Shown one piece after another: positions 49,054 to 60,800 of a stretch of DNA of 64,000 nucleotides. The notes below the pieces were generated by a model. The model saw only the letters and a program-made list of their open reading frames with translations. It was not told the DNA's origin and did not search any database. Both the position numbers and the translations under genes were made by a program. Source of the DNA: Certhia americana (Eukaryota; Chordata; Aves; Passeriformes; Certhiidae); assembly GCA_018697195.1 (NCBI GenBank), contig CM031870.1:11180849-11244848 (forward strand). Direction: 5' to 3'. Position 1 is the first letter of the stretch. Every line of letters begins with the position of its first letter.

Positions 49054-52000
49054 ACTTTGAGGAAATGTTATTTCCAAAACCCAGGAATAAGATCTTGTGT
49101 TACCTTCATGAAGGAATTACGAGGATGTGAGGGCAAATGGGTTTCATAAATGTTACTAATTCCCATGTGGTGTTTTCTCTCATTTCTTGGTTTATCAAAG
49201 ATACTACCCAGGGCTTAGCATAAACTTACACCAACCAATGTAAGGTCAAGAAGGATGGAATTCCTTTCTCATCACACAAGCAATGTGCCCCTGCAGTCCT
49301 CCATCCCCATACCCCAACAGTGTCACCCACACCCAGTGGCCAATGCTGACTGGGGGAGCTGGGAGCTTAGAGCATGGAGGGGATCTGCCTCTGCATCTCT
49401 GAACAGGGTAATCCAGGGAGAAACAAGAAGAGACCAAGTTCCAAGTGAGCAAAGTTGACCGGGGCCTTTCCACTTACATTCAACACTCATCTGGCTGTGC
49501 CATACTAGCTGCAAGATTTTAGCATTTGGAACATAATTTAATAGCCAAATTTGATTATTAATAACATTTTCTAATAAGAGTATTAAGACTCTTTTTCAAG
49601 AGTTGGCACACCTGCATCAAAGCTGACTCAGGGTCAAACACATGCAGAATTTTTTTGCAGCAGGAAAAATGTCCTGACTTGTGTTTCAAGTAAGTTATAC
49701 ATTAGAGGAGCTCCTTCTCTGCTATAGTCTTCCCTCTGCTTGCAAAATGGTTTCTCACTTATGTGACCAAAATGCTAATAGAGCATTCCCACAGTATTTC
49801 CCACCAGTGTAGGTGCACTAAATGGAGACACTGCAGCATCAAGGACTTGGAAAATGGTATTGAGAATAGAGCATGTTCAAATAACTTCTGCAGGAGTCAT
49901 TCCCTAGAATGCTAAATTTTCCAATCTATTAGTGTGCTTCCAAATTCAAAAGTATTCTAGTGCAGAATATTTTGTCAGCTCTTCTCCAAGGACACTTGAC
50001 CAAGGGGCTGTTAGCAAGAGCTGGGAAACTGTCAGTGGAACTAAACAGATAGCAGCAAATAAATAAATAAAACCCAAAAGGTTTTTCAGGGATTGAGTGC
50101 AAAAAATTATTCAAAGAAAAATACACTGGGATTTAACTTAAAGAAACTTTAAACAGATTCACAAAGTTTAAATTACTGAGTGAACAACAAATGTCCTAGG
50201 AGAATCCTTATGACAGCAAAAGTCAGAAATAAATCAGCAGAAAGGAATACGTGTGTTTTTCTAAGAAGAAAAATCTCAGTGCTATCATAAGTATTAAAAA
50301 AAAAAAAACCAAACCTAACCAGACAGTCTTATTCAGAAAGTGTATCTGTTCCAGAGTCTCAGCTCCACTGAAAGGCACCAAGACAAGCCAGTGAACAAAG
50401 CTATATAAGCAGAATCCCAAACGAATAAATAAAAAGGCCATCTTCTGTTTCAGATATCAGCAGTCCCATAACACACTGCTCTATAAATTTCTTCCCTACA
50501 GACTGGAAAGAGAATGTTCTTGACTAACAGATCTTTCTTGTTGAAATATCACCTGGGATGGATAGTACTTGCTGGCAGACCTGCACCATCTGCTTACTGA
50601 GGCTCAAGTAAGGGAAGCAGCACAAGTGTTTCATGTTTGCATAGACCTGACTTGAAGGAAATCATATTCATTCTAACTTTGTCACACAGGGACATTTATG
50701 AAGAGTCCAAGTTTATACCATGTTATTTTCTCAACTGTGCACTATTCCAAGTTAAGCTTAATGGACGCTTTCCCAATTCCAAAAAATGCTGTTTTTCTGG
50801 TATTTATATTTCAGTATGAAATATTGATCATCAAATTTTAACAGTCTCCATAGATGGCTGTAGATTCATGGATATGCTGACAGCTATTTGAAAGGTGGGC
50901 ACCAAAATCTCTCCTTCCCCCTGCCCTCTCTTTCCAAGTACTGCAGTCATGAAGACTTTGGACATTTCTGCTGGATGTGGTGGAGCACAGCTTAGACAGA
51001 ACCGAAAAGGACCTTTTAGAGCCAGAAGCAGCACAAATATGGAGCTTTGCAGCCTTCATGAGGCTAGAGGATTCTCAGCAAGGGGTGCAGCCCTGCTGTG
51101 CTGAAGCAGCCAAGAAAGTATTGATGGGTTTTAATGCAGGAAGAGCCTGGGAACACCACAATGATATTTCCCAGTGCTGTGCTGTGCCAAGCAGGCACAG
51201 CCAGGGCAGGCAGCAAAAGGTCAAATTAGATTTTTAAAAAATAAGCTTAGTTCACCATGACTTCCACACTTTTCATATGAGTTCAATAGGAATCTCGTAT
51301 GTCATTGTTATGCCTACAGACAGAAGGCAAGATGTGTTCAACTTTTAGAGTTTTCTCCCAGCTTTCTGTCTTTGAATTTTACAGGGTACTTGAGGTTCTT
51401 CCCCCATCTCTCCTCTCCCAATCTGCTCTAAAGTGATGTGACCTTTCATTTTTTCATTTCTCATTTAAAAATCTAAACTATTAAAGTAATAACCAATTAA
51501 TTCCCTTGCCTTTAGTATCAAAATTTAAATAAAACCTCTCAATATAGAATGTGTGATATGTGAAATATCCACATTTGTCATCTATCATCATTATGGCAAT
51601 TTTCACAACAGTTAGGTTTCACTTGAAAGTTAGATACTGCACAATTCTGAACTTCCATTAAAAATGCCAGTTCTCAGAGAAAAAGACAATATACATATAT
51701 CATTAAACCACTCAAAAATATACAGCAAATAAAATCTTTCTTTATTCTTCACTAAACTTTGATGTCTCTGTATCCATCTAATGATTTTTATTTGAATGTC
51801 TGAAATTTGCTATGAAGTTATCCTGTATTGCACAAATGCACGTTGTAAATATTTATGTATGATTCAAAGTATACAGCCCCAATGGTGATGTTTATGTGCA
51901 CAGCCATAATCACATGCATAATGCCAGAGAAGTATCTGTTTAATTTCAGAACTGATTTTTAATAATTAATGTTTTTATTTTGAAACAAGATTATTGGAAA

Positions 52001-55000
52001 ATAACTCCTTAAAAACTGCACTATTTTATATGCAGAAAAACATTCCAGATTAGAAAAACAAATAAAGTTGGAAAAACTAGACTGGATTGACAAGATTGCA
52101 ACAAAATGTAGAAGTGGCTCTCCCAGACCCTTTTATTCTTTTTGTATTCAACATTATTGTAGCAAAAGGGATTTTCTTTGGCAACATTTCAAGTCAAATA
52201 TAGCCAGAGGCAGCTTCCACTGAGCTAAAGATCTGGCCACAGAAGGAAATGGATTTTCACCTGGCCCATGGAGGACTAACATCACCCCTCTGCTCTGGGC
52301 TGCCAGAGTCTTTTTTCATCCTAGAGACGAGGCTCTCCCACTTATCACTGAAACCCAGCAAAGTCTCCTGCATAATGGGGCAGCTCTTCAACAATGAAAA
52401 GAAAAACTTGCATATGTCTATGTCCTACTGGTGGTCCACTGATGGAACACATTTAATTGTTCAACTATGGAATTTTACAAAGTATTGATTCTATTGCCAT
52501 CATGAAGAGAGAGAATGGTGAATCTTGTCAAACCTCATGAGCACAGGTTAATGTAGGGTTCTAAAATGATCCACTTGTCTCTTTATGAAGACTATTTATT
52601 CCTCCACTAGCAGCAAAGTACTAAAGGATGAAAGCATATTCCAAACATTTGTAAATAATGAATGCCTAATCTCACTCACTGTTTGCAGTGGAGTAAAATT
52701 CTTGACACCTGTGCCTTGTTTATGTTTGACTGTGAAAATTTAAACCAGCAGGCACTTGCAAAGATACAAAGATGATGGCAAGGGAAAGGATTTGGCCTTT
52801 CCTAAACCTATACAAACCTTCTTTTGTTGCGGAAGATCTGTCATCTGGGATTCATATGCTACATTTCTGCAGCTTATAGGCAGGTCTGCAAACCTGCTCA
52901 ATAGCCCTGTATGCAAAAGGAACACAGTGGCAGCTGAAAAAGATGTTTGTGCTCAGGATTAAAGCCAGTATTTATCTTCTTGGCAAAGGTGTCTACGTGA
53001 AAGCCTAGAGTAATGATACCATACTCTACAGACTACTACAAAAACAAGATCAAGAAGAATTGCATAAATACACCTATGTAACATCCATCACATTAATGAG
53101 AATGTAGAGACAAATGCAGCTTGCTGCTGAACTTGGCATCTATTGACTACAGAAGAAAGTTAGTCACTGCAGAGACAAATACTATCCTAAAGCCATTGCA
53201 AGAGCATGGATCCAAAATGATTTGACACACAAAAGTTTCTCACACTGAGAACCATCTTTCAGGCCTTGCAGCCCACCAAAGGCAAACCTGAATGCTATTA
53301 TCAGTTTAACAATAGGCTTTTCAGACTGGCCTCTTAAAGACCTGCTTGGGAGGCAGAGCTAGAGGGAAGGATGCCAGAGCTAGAGGGAAAATCTCACTTG
53401 TAGAAAGTTTAGCTGAATGCTATCTGAATAGCTGAAGCCAAGGAAGAAGGTGATAGTGGCTGGGTTAGATTGATGGACTAGAAATCTGAAAATAGGAACA
53501 CTGGTTGAGCATCAGATAGGGTGAAAGGAAAAGGTGCTTTCTTTCTGACCACGAACACACCAAGTCACAGGGATATTTGCTCAGTATTTTGCTGGAGAGA
53601 GTGCCAGGCTTTGCAAAGCTGCTAGAGGGAAGTCAGCATTAACTTTCAAAGATGTATGAGAAAACCTAAGATGGTGAAAAAAGTACCCCTGTGCTGAATT
53701 TGGATCTGAATTTTTAGAAGTATTAAATTATATCTTAATTTTCAAGATTTTCAGTTTAGTAAACTGCAATGCTTTACTCTCTGTTTTCCACCTGCAATTA
53801 GGTAAAAGTCCTAATTCTCAAGGAAGTGAGGTGGAACTGTGAGATTACAGTTTTGTTTGTTTGGGTTTTTTTATAATCCCAGAGTTCTGTTAAGCAGGTT
53901 TTCACTGTAAACTAGATTTGATGGCTTTACGGTTAAGCAACCAGTTGTTGAATCTTACAGGTAAAAATAAAAATACCACTTTATATAATTAGCTCAGAAT
54001 TAATTATGATCACCCATTTGTTATTTTTCTTCTACAGTAGTTGGACAAAAAAGCTTTTTAGCTAAGAGCTATGTACAGGAGATAGTGAGATTTTTTTTTT
54101 TTTCTGCTAAATTTATGAGACAAAAGATGCAAAAATTTCAGGTTGCACAAGAAGTCAGAAGAAATGTGTGTTAATGATTGCAAGGGTGAGTACAAAGAGG
54201 TAAAATGGGCTGTGAAATGCCTGCTGACTGCTCAGAAAACAAACCAAAGGAGGTGAAATCCTACAGAGAGTGATACCACTGTGAACTGTAGGCAGCAGAT
54301 GGTTCTGGGTGCGCCCTGAGTCCCACAAATGTGAGTCAAAGCCATGATTGTACAGCCTGCCTCAAGTCCATACAAGAGAGAGAAAATACATCCAGAGGAC
54401 AGGGCAGTTAAAAACCCCTTTTGTAAGGGAACCATCAATGTTTGGCAGGAGATCCCAGAGTTTACCGCTGTTGGTGAGTGCCAGAGGCATCCTGCATCTG
54501 TGTCATCTCCTGCAGCAGCAATCCACCGGCAGTTTCTGCCCTGCCTGACAAACATTTGGGAAGGCACTGTTGGGAAAATAGATGCCTTTCAAATGCATCC
54601 TCCAAATTTTTACTGCCAGAGCTGAAAACAGAACAGCTCCAAGGGCAGCAGCTCCAGCCCAGTACAGCAAACCCAAGCAAGTGCTGCTGCAAGTGGGTGG
54701 CAGTGGCCGTTCTGTCCCCAGCCCTGTCCCCAGCCCCGTCCCCAGCCCCAGCCCTGTGCAGCTGGGTTTTTTGTCAGAGCACGAGCCCTGGCACTTCTCC
54801 TCCCTGCTGGCCCCTGGATGGCTGCTCAGCACGTCGAGGTAATTGACTCATCTTGGCTCAGTAATAACCTCAATCAGCTGGACCATCTCATTTTCCCCAC
54901 AGCCAAGGAATCCTGCCGCTCTTCATATTAGGGCAACAGCCAGCCTCTTTTTAGAGGGAAGCTTATTGCAGAATATCCCTCCATATCCCTGGGAATTAGC

Positions 55001-56748
55001 TGAAAGCTTAAATGTTTCCAAGAAGGGGAAAAAAAAAAGCTCACTTTCTACTGCCTTTGTGACAAAAAAAAAAAAATAAAAAAAAATCTCTGAACAAAAA
55101 GCCGAACCTCAAAACAACACTGAGAAAAAGTGAAAGGAAAAAAACATTCTGGGTTAAATATGACCCTCACACCTGCTGAATTCACATCAAAATATTTGTT
55201 CATTGGATTTGAAATCCACTGCAGCTCACTCTCATCTGATTACAGAAATTGCAAACTGGAAATCTCCAATTTAGACATCTGCAGGGTTCGAGGCACAGGG
55301 ATTCAAGGAATCCATGTCAGTAAAAGTGACTGTCTTTGCCTTGCCTCTCTGGAAAAACAACACTGTAACCCCACTGACCCACACCTAAATTGTGGTTCTG
55401 AATACAGTGAACCTTAAACCTTAAATGTTGAAGTGAGCAAGTACTTTTATAAACTTCACAGTCACTTTAGTTATAACTATACTTGGGAGTTCTGTGGCAC
55501 ACTACATTATTTTATTCATTAGTCATTTAATTCCATGAATGGAAGTTCAACAAAACAAATCACTTAATTTTAGGAATTTATATTGATGCCAAACCATACT
55601 TTTACCTAAAAATCAGATTATCACAGTGAATTTGGAGGGCTAACACTAGTTCCTAAGTGAAGGCAAGTTTTCAAGCAATATCTGCCCCTTCCTTTGTACT
55701 TTGCCGGTGGGATTTTGACAGCTAAGTGGTGCCACAGCAAGGGCAGCAGCAATTCTCGATGAGCCAAAGGCAGGGAGCACGAGGGTCACCACTGTAAGGT
55801 TGGACCATCCTGGTTCAACCAATTTCTGCTAAAGCCTGATCTTCCAGAATGAGAGAAAGCTCCTCCCTCTGAGCAGGGCAAAGATCTCCACTCTGGACCT
55901 TTCATTTCTGTGTCAAGAGCAGGTACCCATGAGTTACTCTGCGCCTGGGCATTCTGGTGTGTGCTGTCCCCTCCAAGAGGTCCTTGCTGAGCCCCCATTG
56001 CTCTGAAACACATGTCCAGCACCCACCTGTCCCCACTCTGCACAGACCAAGTGCTGAGCAGTGGGGTGGCCACATCACAGCCCCACTGCTCTGGCCCCAG
56101 CCTGCTTTGGAAGGAGCACAGTCTGCCAAACTGATATCCTGTCACAATACTTGTGCCAAAACATTTCAGTCAGGCTCTGGTAAGTGCTGTAACGCTGGCA
56201 TGTATAATTGCAACTTAGAGAAGAAAAGCAGCTTTTCAGTTGGTGCATTACAGAAAAGAAAATAATATTTTCTTCCAGAGCATTGAGCCTGGGGAAGATT
56301 TTCTACTCCCTCTGCTGCTGGCTTTTATATTTGGAAAAGCAGAAAAAGGAGAAACCCTGCTGATGTTCTGTAGACTGTGGTGCTCCTCACAAGCTTTTAC
56401 CCACGTGGGTTCTGGCCCTTCCACAGCTGCTTCCACTGCCCCTCACTACCAATTTACCTCTTGGAATTTCAAACTAAGATGAACTCGGTTCCTGGATGCA
56501 ATTGGTGGTGGTGGTATAGTTCCTGCCCCTTTTCATCTGTCCTTTTGTGCTTGTTTTTGTCTTGCAAGAACCCCTCCTTTTTATAGTCATCCTTTCTAAT
56601 TCAAGTCCACCTGAAGTGGGGCCAAAGAGATAAATGCATTCAGACTTTTACTATGGAAAATGTCCTTTCCATCATGTCTTTTTTCCCTTGACTTTCACAT
56701 ATTTGCAGTAAATCGTTGGCAGCTTTTTCCTTCCAGTCTTCCTCACTG
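49054..56748. other. Unique-looking non-coding sequence
   Basis: No supported gene. A 12-bp repeat at 54713-54748 and A-rich runs at about 55064-55087 are present. Several frames of 86-122 codons overlap on both strands at 54232-54846 and again at 55786-56265. They shadow one another in GC-richer patches and show no domain or splice structure. Confidence 0.5.
54713..54748. repeat. 12-bp minisatellite, 3 copies
   Basis: Three tandem copies of TGTCCCCAGCCC lie at 54713-54724, 54725-54736 and 54737-54748, the last with C for the first T. A partial CAGCCCTGTG follows. They generate the Ser-Pro or Gly-Thr repeats seen in the overlapping small frames. Confidence 0.88.
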
Positions 56749-57235
56749 TCCTGGTTTAGGGCAAATTTGGGAGAAAAACTCCAAAGGGGCCCATCCAGAA
56801 CACAAATTCAGGCAGCCCCTCCTTTAACTAGTTTGGGAAAAAGATCTCCTTGGAGAGAAGTGGAAAAACTGTTTATTTAATAGGCAAAGCACTCCCCAGC
56901 ATAAAAAATGAACAATACTAAACAACAAAACCTCTTGCCACTCCAAAGAGATGATAAATTCAGAAAGTCTCTTTCATGAGTTGTAGCTCAGCTCACCCAG
57001 TTGTTGTCAGTCCCTCTGGCACTGGGAAATGCCAGGCTCAGGCCAGGCCATGGGTCTGAGCTCCTGGGGCTCTGCTGAGTCTTTAGTCCAGAGCAGGTTC
57101 AAACAGTTCCAAGGAAAAGGGAAAAAAACCCACAGTATGGAGAACTTCTCTGTCTCAGCTAGCCAAAAACTAACAAAAAGCAAAGGAGAGCTCTCTCCCA
57201 CCATCCACACTGCAGACAACACAGGCCATGTGTGT
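56749..57235 (-). mobile_element. LTR, minus orientation, right end uncertain
   Basis: The left edge reads TGTCCTGGTTTAGGGCAAAT, a common start of a songbird LTR type that I recognise only in general. TTTATT at 56872-56877 gives AATAAA on the minus strand, preceded on that strand by GC-richer U3-like sequence. I could not find the matching end or a duplication of the left flank (CCTCAC); the element may be truncated or may run on into the AT-rich sequence up to about 57490. Frames at 57007-57277 lie inside it. Confidence 0.55.
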
Positions 57236-57501
57236 AGGAATGCTGAAAACTCTTATTTATATGTTTTGAAAACGTGAGATGTTATATGGTGATTCATGTC
57301 ATTATAGAAACAAAGTATGAGATTTATATAAATAAGAATACTGAGCTTAAAGTAAAACATGGACATAAGGCAAAAGAACACATAATAATCTCATTATTTT
57401 GTTTTGAATCCCTTTGGTGTACTGACTTTTGCTATTATGTATTTCTTGCCAAATAATTGTACCCACTTTTATGTATAAGGAAAACTGCAAAATTGTGAAA
57501 A

Positions 57502-57886
57502 TGTGTAAAGGCTTTTTACTGCTGCAGGCTTGTGTGAACATGTAGGGACTTGTTACTGCTGCTGCCTACTGGCTGTGAGTGTGGCCTAGCAATATGCTCA
57601 GGTTTTGCCCAGACCTGATGGGGCTTGTGGCTGCTGCTCCTGGTTTGTGAGACTGCAAGTTAGCCAACATGTTCAGGCTTGTTTGGACTCGTACCCCAGC
57701 ACAGTAAGCATGACACAGCCCAACAAGAAATTGCCTATAAAAGGGGCAGTGACCAAAGGAAGGATGGATGTGTCGGTGGAGTGGAGGCTCCCTGCGTCCC
57801 CAGCGCAGCTTACGTGTTCCTCATCAATGAATTTATAAATTGCCTGATTGATCAACCAACCCAATTGTGGTGAGATATTTATAACA
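57502..57886 (+). mobile_element. Solo LTR, plus orientation (5-bp TSD)
   Basis: A 385-bp LTR that begins TGTGTAAAGGC and ends TTTATAACA. GAAAA flanks it at 57497-57501 and 57887-57891. A TATA box TATAAAAGGGG lies at 57736-57746. The polyadenylation signal is not clear; AATTTATAAATTG near 57830 is the only candidate. The layout (U3 with CTG-rich blocks, TATA box, short R-U5) fits an LTR with a 5-bp duplication, as in ERVL or some other groups. The duplication is A-rich, so the ends are moderately sure. Confidence 0.6.
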
Positions 57887-60800
57887 GAAAATGACCTTCC
57901 ACTGCTTCTTCTTCCCCCTTCACTCTCAGATGCAGTTTTAAAGGTGCAAAACTTACTTCTGAGCTAAACAGATGAATGAGGATACAGTACAGCATCAACC
58001 CAGGACACTCACTTTTAGTCTTATAAGGTGAAGACAATCCCCATAAACATACACATCACACTGATAAAATTTAAATTCTGAAAATATCTTGTGGTATGCT
58101 GGAATAAATCATACCACATCATACTAATATGTGGAATCCATCCTTTGGAATGGAGCACCTAATTTCTTGCTGTGACACATGGAATTTCTTGTTAAGTCAC
58201 CTATACAATGTGAGATATACATCCAAATTTATCAGAATATGTTTCTTCAGTTATGGGGGTAAACTTCTGGAACAGAACATGCAAAGTGGCCTCTAAGAGG
58301 TACTGAAATCTTGCAAAGGGATTATCAGACATACCAAAGAGTATCATTGTTCTGCAGCTCACCAAACTTTCCTCTGAGGCATCTCACACTTTGTCACAGA
58401 AAACACTCACTAAATGATGATTACTTTCACTTTGGTTCTGCTAGAGAATCTAACTGAGGGGAAAAAAAAAGACTGGAAACCTTCCAGTGGGTTTTCTGAT
58501 GGAAAAACACTCCACATGTAAAAATCAAAACATTTGGTCTGAATGTGTTCATTTCAATGTATTTTTGATGGGTTTCTCCTGTAAACGTGCCCAATTCCTC
58601 TCTGATGTACTGCCAACCTGGCTGTATGTTGTGCAAGCCCAATAGCTGTCTACCTGGTGGCCTTCCAGAGCCTGCAGGGTGTGTGGGGAGCCAACAGCAC
58701 TAGGACTCCTCACCCACAGGGGAACAAAACACATTGTTCCTCCTTGATCCTGCTGGGCACAACAGACAGAGCTGTCCTGCTGTGCTCCAGGCACTGCCAG
58801 GAACTGTGCTGAGAACTTGCACAGCAGACACTGCTGTAGAAACGGGTATTCATGCTCATGGTGCAGGACATCACATCACTAATTACAATTAGCAGCTCCC
58901 AGTAATTATCTAAGTACTTTAGCCTGCACATATACATGCAAATACTGCTCAAAGCATGTGCCAATGCGCACACCCTCATACATGTGTGCATATGAGTTTA
59001 AGGAACATTTAATCCTCTTTTACATAAGATGAAGTATTTGTAGTACAGCATTCTGAAATCTAAGCAAAGAAGCTCCAAAGTTGGCATTATTTCCACTTAA
59101 TCAGTATGAAATCATTATAGCTTTGCTATGAAAATGAAACAACCCTAGTCATACAAGATACATCATGACACAGAAAAATTAGAAAATGCTGTGAGCTCTG
59201 CACAGTAAGATTTGTAAGCCTGCCAGCAGAATCACAAACTTGCACAGCTCTAATTTGTCTAGGTGTAGCAATCCAATTAGCTGGGATGGATGGAAAAGCC
59301 AGGCCCAAATTGTTTACACCAAGGAGTAAATCTAGGACCCTGGGAAGCAGGGGATTGGAACCTTAGACTTATAAGGTCAAGCCCCTGCCCCACAGCTGCA
59401 ATTGGATATCTGCCCCCCAGGTAATCCCTATATCAAGTTAGCCATGTCCCCGGGTCTTTGGATGCTGCAGCTCCCAGACCAGGTGCTTTCTGGAAGGAGC
59501 TCCAGTCCATGCAGCCTTGGGAGCTGCCTAGAGAGCACATGGTCACTCCAGTGGATTAAAGAACATCTCTAAACCTCATCCATCCTACCTGTCCAATCTT
59601 TTAGCCACGCTCCCCAGCCAAACTGAGTTTAATGTAACAAGAAGTAACCCCACGCCTAAGGGCGGACAGATACACTGTTCCAACATCCAGGAAAAACGGG
59701 TGGTTAATTGCTCTGCATAATAAACACACAAACATCAGAAAGCAGCCACAGATAATATGCACAAGTAGATTCCAGCTGTACTGCTAAGGAAACATAAAAG
59801 TGATTTATTTTATATCTTGATCTTAAGTCTGGTAAATCACATTAAAATAAAATGACTGCATTTCCCTAAGTGCTCGGCCCTCAGCAGCTCTGGCCCCTGA
59901 GCTCTTTTGGAAACACATTGATTTTGGTTAGGTGTCTGCAGCATACAGTGCCATGCAGCAGTACCTGAGCTTCCACAGGCTCCACAAGCAATAGCTGTTC
60001 ATTTGTTCAATTAGCCCACACAAAGCCAAGCACCCGAACTCCTTTCCTGGGAGCTAACTCTGGTCAATCTTATCTCTAGTCCATGTGCCAATCCCCTAAG
60101 CATCAGCTGATTGCTTCCAAAAGCCTGCCCACGTTGTGTGGCCTGATGAGAGCCTCCAGGGACCAACCCTTGCATAAATATCCAGCCAGAAGTTCAGCTT
60201 TGCTCTACCCCTAATCTCCAGCACAGAGCTCCAGATACCCACTGTGTACATGAATTTCTTTGTTATGAAATCATGCTTATACCTCAGAGTTATTTTTTTT
60301 TTCTTTCCCTGGAGAGGCTAATGAGGAAATACAAGGGAACTGCTCTGCTGGAAAGGCATCTGGTCTGCTGGAAAGGAGGTTTCTTTGAGGGGCTGGGACA
60401 GGATGACACCAGCCTGCAACTGGCCTAACATCAAACTCTTCATAGCCACTTCTTCTCAAGCTCATCTTTTATTGATAGCTGGAGAGGAGAGGACATGTAC
60501 ATGTAAACCATTCTTGCAGACTGGATTGGGATACAAGTCACAATTTAACCCTTTGCAAGTATCTATCTCAGTGAATGCTTCAGGTTACATTGAATCAGAG
60601 TTCCACTCTTATGTTTTGAGTGTTTGAGTTTAATTGTCTTTCTGTTTGCAATCATTAAGCCTTACTTTATTGATAATGAAGTTGTCTGAGATTTTATTGA
60701 ATCTGGAATTCAGAAATTACAAGCCTCTCCAAAGTGCTGATATTTTTTTTCCTCCAAGACAACTTTTAATTGAATAATCACTTCCTCATTACCTTCTTTT

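Noticed and set aside
54478..54846. 122-codon frame with Ser-Pro-Ala repeats
   Set aside because: The repeats come from a 12-bp minisatellite, and other frames there are equally open.
59310..59700. Possible further LTR
   Set aside because: A TATA-like site and ATTAAA are present, but neither termini nor a target duplication could be found, and no other copy is in the window.
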